This document shows, piece after piece, positions 39,105 to 46,334 of a stretch of DNA of 64,000 nucleotides. This DNA comes from Actinomycetota bacterium. GTDB lineage: Bacteria > Actinomycetota > AC-67. Each line of letters begins with the position of its first letter. Position 1 is the stretch's first letter. Both the position numbers and the translations under genes were made by a program. A model generated the notes under the pieces. The model saw only the letters and a list, made by a program, of their open reading frames with translations. It was not told where the DNA came from and did not search any database. The stretch covers positions 61,476 through 125,475 of the forward strand of contig JBAZZY010000004.1 in NCBI GenBank assembly GCA_041658565.1, read 5' to 3'.

Positions 39105-39647
39105 TCAACTTCTCCCGAAATGCTCTTTCGCAAGTTGCAACCGCCGGCGAACAGACGCGTCAAAGACGGTGTCTCCGACCTGTGCCACCAGACCGCCGAC
39201 GACTGCGGGGTCCACCAACACTTTCAACTCAACCTTCTTGCCGGTGGCCGACTCCAGCGCCGCCTTCAGACGCTCCCGCTGACCGTCGTCGAGGTGCACT
39301 GCCGAGCGAACCGTGGCGATCGCCTTGTTCCCCTCGGTCGCGGCCAAGCGCGACATCGCATCGATGATCGCCGGGAGGTCGCGAGCGCGGCCCTGTTGCA
39401 CCAGAAACGCCAGCAAGTTGACCGTGTGCTGAGACGCCTTCGGGCCGAGAAGCTCTCGGATAACAGCGGCACGCCGGTCAGTCGGAACGTTGAGATCGAC
39501 CAGCGCATCGCGAAGCGACGACTCTGTCTCCAGGGTCCGAGCAAACCGGAAGAGTTCGTCCCCGACCTGCTCGAGTGCCCCCTCGGCCTTTGCGACCTGA
39601 AACAGCGCAGCCGCGTAGCCCTGGGTGCGCGGGTCCGCGGCGCCCAT
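39105..39647 (-). CDS. atpH: F1Fo ATP synthase delta subunit
   Basis: 180 residues. The N-terminal helical bundle starts ADPRTQGYAAALFQVAKAEGALEQV and the C-terminal has VDPAVVGGLVAQVGDTVFDASVRRRL, the peripheral stalk connector. Unlike mycobacteria, where b and delta are fused, they are separate here. The start overlaps the atpF stop as TGATG. Confidence 0.95.
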   Translation of the reverse strand: MGAADPRTQGYAAALFQVAKAEGALEQVGDELFRFARTLETESSLRDALVDLNVPTDRRAAVIRELLGPKASQHTVNLLAFLVQQGRARDLPAIIDAMSRLAATEGNKAIATVRSAVHLDDGQRERLKAALESATGKKVELKVLVDPAVVGGLVAQVGDTVFDASVRRRLQLAKEHFGRS

Positions 39648-40192
39648 CAGTTGTTCCCGCCCCCGCTTCCGCTGCCGATTAGATCCTCGATCGCGCGGTC
39701 GACGAGCGCGCGCTGTGTCGCGTCGGAGGAGAGTTCCTTTTCAATCACGCGAGATGCAAGCTGGATTGACCAGTCCCCGAGCGACGTCCGAAGCTGATCG
39801 AGCGCGCGATCGCGCTCTCCGGCCACGTCGGCACGCGCGCGCACCAAGACCGCCGCAGCCTCTTCCTCGGCCTTGCGGACGATGTCGGCCTTGACCGCCT
39901 CGGCCGTGCGCTTCCCCTCGTCGATGATTCTTTGCACCTCGACGCGCGCCTCCGCCAGCTGCACGCGGTACTGCTCGAGCACCTGGTCGGCTTCGCGCTT
40001 GACGCGCTCGGCATCCTCTAGCCGCCCTTGAATCTGACGACTACGGTCTTCCAGGACCTTCTTTGCCTTCGGGAACGCCAGCTTGAGCAGGGCGACCACC
40101 AGCACGAGGAACGCAATCGAGCCGAATACCAACTCGTCCACGTTCGGCAGAACCCGCAGGTTGTGGCTGACTTCGGCCAGCAACGTCACCAT
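39647..40192 (-). CDS. atpF: F1Fo ATP synthase b subunit
   Basis: 181 residues from ATG 40192, spaced 9 nt from AAGGGG. One transmembrane helix (about 16-36) is followed by a long coiled coil rich in Glu, Arg and Ala, the peripheral stalk. A glycine/serine-rich tail GSGSGGGNN ends it. It sits between the c and delta genes as expected. Confidence 0.95.
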   Translation of the reverse strand: MVTLLAEVSHNLRVLPNVDELVFGSIAFLVLVVALLKLAFPKAKKVLEDRSRQIQGRLEDAERVKREADQVLEQYRVQLAEARVEVQRIIDEGKRTAEAVKADIVRKAEEEAAAVLVRARADVAGERDRALDQLRTSLGDWSIQLASRVIEKELSSDATQRALVDRAIEDLIGSGSGGGNN

Positions 40193-40205
40193 GTGCACTC
40201 GCCCC

Positions 40206-40469
40206 TTACTTGAGGATGAAGAAGAGCACGAACCCAAGCAGGGCCAGTGCTTCGGTCAACGCGAAGCCGATGTACATCACCGGCTGCACGAGGCTCTGCG
40301 CCTCAGGCTGGCGGGCAATCGCCTCGATGGCCTTACCAAACACGATGCCGATGCCGATGCCGGGGCCGATAGCGGCGAGACCGTACACAAGGCCCTTGCC
40401 GATCGGCGCGAAGTCCATGGTCGTCGTGGCCTGCTGGGCCAGCACAACCAGCGATGCGAGAATGTGCAT
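40206..40469 (-). CDS. atpE: F1Fo ATP synthase c subunit
   Basis: 87 residues with two hydrophobic helices joined by the polar loop ARQPEA. The ion-binding carboxylate is Glu73 in FALTEALALLG. Residues that accompany sodium binding (Gln and Ser partners) are not seen, so proton coupling is likely. A short N-terminal hydrophobic leader precedes the first helix. It forms the rotor ring of Fo. Confidence 0.96.
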   Translation of the reverse strand: MHILASLVVLAQQATTTMDFAPIGKGLVYGLAAIGPGIGIGIVFGKAIEAIARQPEAQSLVQPVMYIGFALTEALALLGFVLFFILK

Positions 40470-40512
40470 GCGTCCTCCCTACTTTCCGCTCGACTCCCGA
40501 GCGACTCCCGTC

Positions 40513-41304
40513 CTAGTGATGCGCCTTCTGCGCGCCGGCGATGTACACGGCCATCAGAATGGTGATGATGAAGGCCTGCATGAATGCAACGAATATCTCG
40601 AACCCCATGAAGATGACGCCGAACCCGAACGGCAATATGAAGGTTGCCTTTCCGATTCCGCTGGCGAAGAACACACCGGCGCTGAGGAACAGCACGGTGA
40701 GGAGCATGTGTCCGGCAACCATGTTGGCGAAGAGTCGAAGGGCCAGCGTGGCGGGCCGGATGATGATCGTTGAGATCAACTCGATCGGCGCCAAGATGAA
40801 ATACACCAGCACCGGTACGCCCGGCGGGAACATCATGTTCTTGAAGTAGCCGATCGGCCCCTGGTTCTTGATCCCGATGGCGTTGTAGATCACCCACGCA
40901 ATCACTGCGAGCAGTGCCGGATAAGCCGTGCGGCTGGTGATCGGGAACTGGACCCCCGGGATGATTCCCATCAGGTTCAGCAGCAGCACCCAGAAGAACA
41001 CGATGGTCAGGTACGGCGTCCAGCGAATGGCCTCCTCACCCAAGACCGGCCCGGTGATTTGCTTGGTGACGAATTCGATTCCGGCTTCCGCCAAGTTCTG
41101 CGATCCAGTCGGCACTACTTTCGGCCGGGCGAATGCCTTCAAGAAGAACAGAGCCAAGAGAGCGGTGACCCCGAACATGACCAAGGTCGGGTACGTGACT
41201 TCCAGCGGACCGATGTTGAACAACGTTTCGTAGTTGAACAACTCGCCGGCCGACGGAACCTCGAAGGGCTTCGACGCTGCCAGCAGTGCAAGTGCGAACG
41301 TCAC
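40513..41304 (-). CDS. atpB: F1Fo ATP synthase a subunit
   Basis: 263 residues from GTG 41304 behind GGAGGAGAG; longer ATG-like openings upstream lie inside the neighbour. About five or six hydrophobic helices, ARLFANMVAGHMLL-type segment (ALRLFANMVAGH) with the essential Arg that faces the c-ring, and FEIFVAFMQAFIITIL near the end. The start overlaps the stop of the preceding AtpI-like gene as GTGA. Confidence 0.96.
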   Translation of the reverse strand: MTFALALLAASKPFEVPSAGELFNYETLFNIGPLEVTYPTLVMFGVTALLALFFLKAFARPKVVPTGSQNLAEAGIEFVTKQITGPVLGEEAIRWTPYLTIVFFWVLLLNLMGIIPGVQFPITSRTAYPALLAVIAWVIYNAIGIKNQGPIGYFKNMMFPPGVPVLVYFILAPIELISTIIIRPATLALRLFANMVAGHMLLTVLFLSAGVFFASGIGKATFILPFGFGVIFMGFEIFVAFMQAFIITILMAVYIAGAQKAHH

Positions 41305-41705
41305 GATCTCTCCTCCAGGAATGCCAGTGCGATCCACGGTGTGCGCATCCAGCGCACAGCCTCGATCCCCTGCACTGCGACGACACACGCGCCGAACGCG
41401 AGTGCGAACACCGGCAGGTCGATGAATCCAGCAGTGCTCAGAGCCACAAGTGCGGCGATCACGCCGGCCATACGCGCGAAGAAGCTCGGCAGCGCCACGG
41501 CGGCCGAGGCCAGCGTCGAGACCTTAGCGGCGGTCGCGCTGATGAGCGCCCCAACGGCCGCGTTGGCCAGCACCAAACCGATAGCCAGCAGCACGGACAG
41601 TGCCGCCTCGGGGCCGCGCGCAAGGAACATCAAAGCACCGGCCGGCCCAGCCGCGATCGCGCCCCACTTGAGGGCTCCCCGCACGATCCGAAACTCTGCG
41701 CTCAC
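41301..41705 (-). CDS. AtpI-like small membrane protein of the ATP synthase operon
   Basis: 134 residues with about four hydrophobic helices (17-31, 36-56, 66-88, 92-115). It lies between the AtpZ-like gene and atpB with a GTGA overlap on each side, where AtpI or an assembly-chaperone protein is found in other operons. Sequence is poorly conserved in this family, so the assignment rests mainly on position, size and topology. Confidence 0.65.
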   Translation of the reverse strand: MSAEFRIVRGALKWGAIAAGPAGALMFLARGPEAALSVLLAIGLVLANAAVGALISATAAKVSTLASAAVALPSFFARMAGVIAALVALSTAGFIDLPVFALAFGACVVAVQGIEAVRWMRTPWIALAFLEERS

Positions 41706-41962
41706 TTAGTTTCCTTCTTGGCGCGCGCCTGAGCGCTTGCCGTCTGCCGTTGTGCCCGGAGCCACAGGACGTAGACGCCGGCCGCATGTCCCACGACCAC
41801 ACCGACCACGAACAGCGCCGGCCACGTGTGAAGAACCCGGTCAAGGCCGTACCCGATTGCGCCCCAGACTGCGATTGCCGACACAAGGTCGGCGACCATC
41901 GTCCAGGCGTCCCCCGCACCAATCCACAGTTCACTACGTGACCGGTCGGTGATGGGTGGCAT
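41702..41962 (-). CDS. AtpZ/AtpI-family small membrane protein, first gene of ATP synthase operon
   Basis: 86 residues from ATG 41962. Two hydrophobic helices (about 24-38 and 45-66) surround a GYGLD turn typical of AtpZ-like proteins (AVWGAIGYGLDRVL). The following gene overlaps it as GTGA. A shorter start at ATG 41899, behind GGGGGA, would give 65 residues and would be consistent with a promoter -10 box overlapping the first ATG. Role: possibly aids c-ring assembly or ion supply, from family knowledge only. Confidence 0.7.
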   Translation of the reverse strand: MPPITDRSRSELWIGAGDAWTMVADLVSAIAVWGAIGYGLDRVLHTWPALFVVGVVVGHAAGVYVLWLRAQRQTASAQARAKKETK

Positions 41963-41991
41963 TCTAAGGGTCACCCCCTGATCCAAGTCAA
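41961..41991 (-). promoter_or_regulatory. Possible sigma-70-type promoter for the ATP synthase operon
   Basis: On the minus strand TTGACT (41991-41986) and TAGAAT (41966-41961) are separated by 19 bases, two more than ideal. The -10 box overlaps the proposed AtpZ start, which would imply a start further downstream at 41899. A guess that needs a mapped transcript start. Confidence 0.3.
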
Positions 41992-42074
41992 AACGATCGG
42001 AAGAAGCGATTTTCCAGGTAAACAGCCACTTCCGCTACATCGCAGTGGGATCTGCGAAGTGAGCGCAAAAGTCG

Positions 42075-43211
42075 TCATCGCGACCCCGCGGGTCGTCCGG
42101 ATCCAGCAGAGACCACCTGTGACTTCCGTTCGCGCCGCATCCACCGCGGAACCACAACAACGCTCACCACCAGCAAGCCGAATATGCCCACCGACACAAA
42201 GCGCCAGACCACGCCCGGCCCGAGCGCGAGCGCAATCGTGGCCCCGGCGAGAAGTGCGCTCCACATGTACATCACGAGCACCGCCTGGCGGTGGTTGCGC
42301 GCCATCCCGAGCAGCCAGTGGTGGATATGGCGCTTGTCCGGATGGAACACCGGACGACGTCCGCGGACGCGACGCAGGACCGCAAACCCCGCGTCGGCCA
42401 GCGGGATGGCAAGCACCAGCAAGGGCATCAACACAGGAACGATGAATCCCGGAACGTCAATGAATCGCGGCTCGGTAGTTCGGCTGATTCCGCTGACCGT
42501 GGCGCTGGCCAGCAACAACCCAAGCATCATGCTGCCGACGTCCCCCATGAAGATCCGCGCAGGGTTGAAGTTGTGAGGCAGGAACCCGACCCCCAGACCC
42601 ACGACGATCGCCGTCAGCAACTCAGCCGTGGTCGCCTGACCGGGAGTGGTCTGGTATGCGTAAGCAAACAGAGTCACGGCCGCGATCGTCGTCACGCCGA
42701 TGGCAAGTCCATCCAGGCCGTCCACCAAGTTCACCGCGTTGATCAGAGCGATCGCCCACAACACCGTCAGCAGGGCCGACAGATCCGCCGACAGCGAAAG
42801 CACCCCGATCCCCGGCACCCAGAAGTACACGAGCTGAACACCAAGCAAGACCAGGACTCCCGCCGCCAGCAATTGACCGACGAGTTTCGTCCGAGCCTTC
42901 ATCCCGCGGACGTCATCCACGATCCCTAGAACAAGCACTACCGTCGCAGCCAGAAGAACGGCCGCCGGCTCCGAAGACGTTCGAAACAAGTTCTCGAAGG
43001 ATCGAGCCGGTAACAGCATGGCCACGAGCATCGCCGCGGCAAAGCCCGCGTAGAGGCCGACGCCACCCAGCGTCGGCGTCGGCTCGGAGTGCACCTTGCG
43101 ATCGTCCGGGACGTCAACCGCGCCCACGCGCAGCGCCGCCCGGCGAACAAGCGGGGTCACCAAATACGTGACCCCCGCCGCCACAGCGAAGACGACGAGG
43201 AATGGTTTCAC
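42075..43211 (-). CDS. Undecaprenyl-phosphate N-acetylglucosaminyl-1-phosphate transferase (WecA/TagO/Rfe type)
   Basis: 378 residues, about ten or eleven membrane helices. PDDRKVHSEPTPTLGG opens the protein, LGIVDDVRG and NAVNLVDGLDGLAIG carry the aspartates for magnesium, and FMGDVGS and the His-rich loop DKRHIHHWL complete the MraY-like active site. It transfers sugar-1-phosphate to undecaprenyl phosphate to start cell-wall polymers. In actinobacteria it sits upstream of the ATP synthase operon; here glyA lies 9 bp upstream of it. Confidence 0.94.
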   Translation of the reverse strand: MKPFLVVFAVAAGVTYLVTPLVRRAALRVGAVDVPDDRKVHSEPTPTLGGVGLYAGFAAAMLVAMLLPARSFENLFRTSSEPAAVLLAATVVLVLGIVDDVRGMKARTKLVGQLLAAGVLVLLGVQLVYFWVPGIGVLSLSADLSALLTVLWAIALINAVNLVDGLDGLAIGVTTIAAVTLFAYAYQTTPGQATTAELLTAIVVGLGVGFLPHNFNPARIFMGDVGSMMLGLLLASATVSGISRTTEPRFIDVPGFIVPVLMPLLVLAIPLADAGFAVLRRVRGRRPVFHPDKRHIHHWLLGMARNHRQAVLVMYMWSALLAGATIALALGPGVVWRFVSVGIFGLLVVSVVVVPRWMRRERKSQVVSAGSGRPAGSR

Positions 43212-43220
43212 GGTTCTCGG

Positions 43221-44510
43221 CTAGGCGCCGACGGAAATCCCCGGAGCCGGGAAACGCCCACACGTTTCAGCGATCTCGCCGCGCACTCGCGCGGCCGTCG
43301 ATTCGTCCTCCGGCGCTTCCACAACACGCGTGATCCACGCCGCGATCTGCCCCATCTCGGCCTCCTTCATGCCTCGAGACGTCACGGCCGGAGTGCCGAT
43401 CCGAATCCCGGAAGGATCAAAGGGCTTGCGAGGATCGAAGGGAACCGTGTTGTAGTTCAACTCGATGCCGGCCCTGTCGAGTGCTTTGGCCGCCACCTTG
43501 CCCGTAATCCCCTTGTTCGTGAGATCGATGAGGATCAAGTGGTTGTCCGTCCCGCCCGAAACCAAGTCGAAGCCGGCACTCAACAACCCGACCGCCAGCG
43601 CCTTCGCGTTCAAGACGATCTGGTGCGCGTAGTCGCGGAACGCCGGGCGCGCGGCCTCGGCAAGGGCGACGGCGATCGCAGCAGTGGTGTGGTTGTGCGG
43701 CCCACCCTGCAAGCCCGGGAACACCGCCTTGTCCAAGACGGATGCGTGGGTCTTTCGCGACAAGAACATAGCGCCGCGGGGCCCCCTCAACGTCTTGTGC
43801 GTCGTCGTGGTCACGACGTCTGCCACCGGAACCGGGGACGGGTGGGCGCCGCCGGCGACCAATCCGGCGATGTGCGCGATGTCGGCCGCGAACACCGCTC
43901 CAACCTCGCGCGCGATCTCTGCGAACACCTCGAAGTCGATGATCCGTGGAACCGCCGTGCCTCCCGCCCAGATCAGGGCCGGGCGCTCCCGCTTCGCGAT
44001 GTCGCGGACCTCGTCGTAGTCGATTCGGCCGGTCTCCTTCGCCACGCCGTACTGGACCGACCGGAAATACTTCCCAGTGATCGAGACGTTCCAGCCGTGC
44101 GTCAAGTGACCACCGTGCGGCAGCGCCATCCCCATCACCGTGTCGCCGGGCTTCAGAAAGGCCAGGTACACGGCAAGGTTGCAGGGAGACCCCGAATACG
44201 GCTGCACGTTCGCATGCTCGGCTCCGAACAGCGAGGTCGCCCGCTCGATCGCCAGCGACTCGATCTGATCGATCACCTGCTGGCCCTCGTAGTAGCGCTT
44301 GCCCGGGTACCCCTCGGAGTACTTGTTCGTCAGCACCGAGCCGGTCGCGGCCAGCACGGCGTGTGAGACGTAGTTCTCCGACGGAATCAGCCGAATGGTG
44401 TCACGTTCGCGACGCTCTTCGGCCACGATTAGGTCGGCGACCTCGGGATCGGACGCGCGCAAGGCATCCCATGCGATCCGGACCGGATCCCCCGCACCCT
44501 GCTGAGTCAT
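43221..44510 (-). CDS. glyA: Serine hydroxymethyltransferase
   Basis: 429 residues. PLP-binding lysine is in TTHKTLRGPRG, and YSEGYPGKRYYEGQQ and SGSPCNLAVYLAF are typical. It interconverts serine and tetrahydrofolate with glycine and 5,10-methylene-THF in the cytoplasm. The start overlaps the stop of rpiB (ATGA). Order rpiB-glyA-wecA-like-atp matches Gram-positive genomes. Confidence 0.97.
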   Translation of the reverse strand: MTQQGAGDPVRIAWDALRASDPEVADLIVAEERRERDTIRLIPSENYVSHAVLAATGSVLTNKYSEGYPGKRYYEGQQVIDQIESLAIERATSLFGAEHANVQPYSGSPCNLAVYLAFLKPGDTVMGMALPHGGHLTHGWNVSITGKYFRSVQYGVAKETGRIDYDEVRDIAKRERPALIWAGGTAVPRIIDFEVFAEIAREVGAVFAADIAHIAGLVAGGAHPSPVPVADVVTTTTHKTLRGPRGAMFLSRKTHASVLDKAVFPGLQGGPHNHTTAAIAVALAEAARPAFRDYAHQIVLNAKALAVGLLSAGFDLVSGGTDNHLILIDLTNKGITGKVAAKALDRAGIELNYNTVPFDPRKPFDPSGIRIGTPAVTSRGMKEAEMGQIAAWITRVVEAPEDESTAARVRGEIAETCGRFPAPGISVGA

Positions 44511-44971
44511 GCTCCGTACTCCTTCTTCAGCCGCGCCTCGAGCGCGGCGATGTTTGCGAGGCGCGCCTCATGGCGCGCGCCCTCGAACGGGGTCGTCATC
44601 CACACGTGCAGGATTCGCAACGCGACCGGCTCCCCCATCACACGCTGCCCGAGGCACAGCACGTTCGCATCGTTGTGCAGACGCGCCATTTCTGCCGTGT
44701 ACAGATCGTTGCAGACGGCGGCGCGGATCCCGTGGATCTTGTTGGCGACGATGGCTTCTCCGTTGCCCGATCCCGCCACGATGATGCCTCGTTCGGCGCG
44801 CCCTTCGACGACGGCGCGGGCAACGGCCTCAGAAACCTGCGTGTAGTCGAGCGGTGACGCGTCGGTCTCGCACCCCAAGTCAAGTACGTCGTGACCCGCG
44901 TGCTGCAACGCGACATCGAACATCTGCTTGTAGCGGAAGCCCGCGTGATCCGAGCCGAGCGCAACGCGCAC
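44507..44971 (-). CDS. rpiB: Ribose-5-phosphate isomerase B
   Basis: 154 residues. ALGSDHAGFRYK opens it. The catalytic segment reads VAGSGNGEAIVANK with Glu72 where many RpiB proteins have a Cys-containing CGTGIG. This is the M. tuberculosis type, which uses glutamate as base. HNDANVLCLG follows. It interconverts ribose-5-phosphate and ribulose-5-phosphate; overlaps glyA downstream. Confidence 0.94.
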   Translation of the reverse strand: MRVALGSDHAGFRYKQMFDVALQHAGHDVLDLGCETDASPLDYTQVSEAVARAVVEGRAERGIIVAGSGNGEAIVANKIHGIRAAVCNDLYTAEMARLHNDANVLCLGQRVMGEPVALRILHVWMTTPFEGARHEARLANIAALEARLKKEYGA

Positions 44972-45024
44972 CCGAGCGCCTCCTCTGGGACGGGGGAAGG
45001 GGTCGGCGCCGAGTCTAACCGAAC

Positions 45025-45492
45025 TCAGACCGAAGCATCCTCGGCGGAGACCGCAGCCGCGATGTCTTCAACGATCATCGGCAGCAGTCGCTCGATCTGC
45101 TGCGCAACGTTCTCATACGCCTGTTGCGCCGAACCCAACGGGTCCGGGACCTCCTCGCCCATCAACATCACCTTGCCCGACCGGGTCGACAGCATGGATC
45201 GGACGAAGTCCACCTGGTACTGCTCCATGCAGTAGATCCGCCAGGCCGCCTCCGCTGCGGGCCCACGCAGGTAAGTCGACCGCAAGCTGCGGGCGTCGAT
45301 GTCGCGCTCCGCCATCGCGCGCACGGTTCCCTGACTAGGAGGGCGGCCGTCGTCGGCTCCGATTCCCGCCGAAGTCACCAGGAAGGCACCCGTTCCGCAG
45401 CGCTCCTCGAGCGCTCGCTGAAGCAACACCTCGCCCATGGGAGACCGGCAGATGTTCCCGTAGCACACGACGATGATCTCTTTGGGTTCCAC
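45025..45492 (-). CDS. Low-molecular-weight protein tyrosine phosphatase
   Basis: 155 residues. The P-loop VCYGNICRSP holds the nucleophile Cys10 and Arg16 (C-x5-R), and the general acid is the Asp in VPDPLGS near residue 130. Family members also dephosphorylate arginine; a Thr in the loop would favour that, but here it is Ile. In many Gram-positives it lies with tsaC and rpiB, as here but with an inserted block in between. Confidence 0.92.
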   Translation of the reverse strand: MEPKEIIVVCYGNICRSPMGEVLLQRALEERCGTGAFLVTSAGIGADDGRPPSQGTVRAMAERDIDARSLRSTYLRGPAAEAAWRIYCMEQYQVDFVRSMLSTRSGKVMLMGEEVPDPLGSAQQAYENVAQQIERLLPMIVEDIAAAVSAEDASV

Positions 45493-45522
45493 CGCTTCCT
45501 TCCCCTTCGCCTTAGGCGCAGT

Positions 45523-46011
45523 CTACGAGTGCTCTCGATCAAAGCGCGCGCGCGCATCCTCGACGGCGGCCTCGGCGGCGGCAACGTCCTGCCATCCACG
45601 CGTTTCGGTCTGCTTGCCGGGCTCGAGTTCCTTGTAGACGTCGAAGAAGTGACCGATCTCGTCGAGCAGATGCTCGGGCAAGTCCCCAATGTTGCGCCAC
45701 GACTTCCAGCGCGGGTCGGTCGCAGGGACGCACAGCACCTTGGCGTCGGGACCCTTCTCGTCGCGCATCCAAAAAACGCCCACCGGCCGCACCATCATGT
45801 GGCACCCGGGGAAAGTGGGCTCATCGAGCATCACCAGAACGTCGAGCGGATCACCGTCTTCAGCCAGAGTGTTCGGCGCGAAGCCGTAGTCGGCGGGGTA
45901 CTGGGTCGCAGTGAAGAGCATGCGATCAAGCCACACCGCGCCGGTGGCGTGGTCGATCTCATACTTGTTCCGGGATCCCTTCGGGATCTCCACGACCACC
46001 TCGATCTCCAC
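45523..46011 (-). CDS. ppa: Inorganic pyrophosphatase (family I)
   Basis: 162 residues. EIPKGSRNKYEID, YPADYGFAPNT, and the metal-binding DGDPLDVLV are complete, and WKSWRNIGDLPEH matches the C-terminal helix. It hydrolyses pyrophosphate in the cytoplasm. A terminator-like hairpin lies 72-96 bases upstream of its start on the same strand (listed separately). Confidence 0.96.
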   Translation of the reverse strand: MEIEVVVEIPKGSRNKYEIDHATGAVWLDRMLFTATQYPADYGFAPNTLAEDGDPLDVLVMLDEPTFPGCHMMVRPVGVFWMRDEKGPDAKVLCVPATDPRWKSWRNIGDLPEHLLDEIGHFFDVYKELEPGKQTETRGWQDVAAAEAAVEDARARFDREHS

Positions 46012-46083
46012 AACAGGGAGTGTACCGACGTCGACGCCCTCTGGATCCCAGACGCTGTCATCTACGCCCTAGGGTCTGCATTA

Positions 46084-46107
46084 GAAAAAACCGCCGATCT
46101 TCGGAGG
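46084..46107 (-). terminator. Hairpin followed by a T-run on the minus strand, upstream of ppa
   Basis: Reading the minus strand, CCTCCGA (46107-46101) pairs with TCGGCGG (46097-46091) with one mismatch and is followed by TTTTTT (46090-46085). It looks like an intrinsic terminator but sits before ppa with no minus-strand gene between it and the cytochrome gene. It may be an attenuator in the ppa leader or stop antisense transcripts. Confidence 0.4.
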
Positions 46108-46112
46108 AAGTA

Positions 46113-46142
46113 TTGCCAAAGAACATCCAGAGGTGGTATAAA
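46113..46142 (+). promoter_or_regulatory. Possible sigma-70-type promoter upstream of tetraheme cytochrome
   Basis: TTGCCA (46113-46118) and TATAAA (46137-46142) are 18 bases apart and point at the cytochrome gene. A transcript from about 46149 would have a leader near 186 nt that includes the hairpins below. Confidence 0.4.
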
Positions 46143-46213
46143 CACCATTCAAGCGGCGGGAAACCGTCGCTATGGTGCGTTTCACCCAGGCGAAGTTGAT
46201 GCGCCTGCCCAGA
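46143..46213 (+). ncRNA. Structured 5' leader hairpins of the cytochrome mRNA (unknown family)
   Basis: Hairpin 1: CACCAT (46143-46148) pairs with ATGGTG (46172-46177). The inner AGCGGCGG (46152-46159) pairs with CCGTCGCT (46164-46171, one G.U) around a GAAA tetraloop, leaving a three-base bulge. Hairpin 2: CAGGCG (46187-46192) pairs with CGCCTG (46202-46207). The GNRA loop recalls riboswitch folds, but no known class fits (GEMM and cobalamin motifs were checked by eye and do not match). Confidence 0.4.
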
Positions 46214-46273
46214 AAAAGACCGTGTTTTTGCTATCCCTCCCCCCCATGCCCGGTTTGTACCATGCCGGTAGGT

Positions 46274-46289
46274 TGTGAAAAGATTCACA
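46274..46289 (+). promoter_or_regulatory. CRP/FNR-family operator, perfect TGTGA-N6-TCACA
   Basis: TGTGA at 46274-46278 and TCACA at 46285-46289 form a perfect 16-bp CRP-like palindrome, extended by a further T and A on each side. It lies 45 to 61 bases upstream of the cytochrome ATG. If a second promoter follows near 46311-46316, its centre would be about 41 bases before the transcript start, the class II activation position. The matching regulator is not in this window. Confidence 0.6.
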
Positions 46290-46334
46290 ATCTAGACCGC
46301 ATAGGTAGGAAACCCAATAGGGGGGTAGCCGAAC

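Larger units (their letters stand above)
46012..46334. other. 323-bp gene-free region between ppa and the cytochrome gene
   Basis: This AT-richer spacer between two divergently read genes contains the minus-strand hairpin, a plausible sigma-70 promoter, a structured leader and a CRP-like palindrome, each listed separately. No credible protein-coding frame was found in it. It is the only gap over 300 bp in the window. Confidence 0.8.

Noticed and set aside
46143..46260. Known riboswitch (c-di-GMP GEMM or cobalamin) in the cytochrome leader.
   Set aside because: The GNRA-capped stem is present but the conserved GEMM and B12-box strings are absent by eye; kept only as an unknown structured leader.
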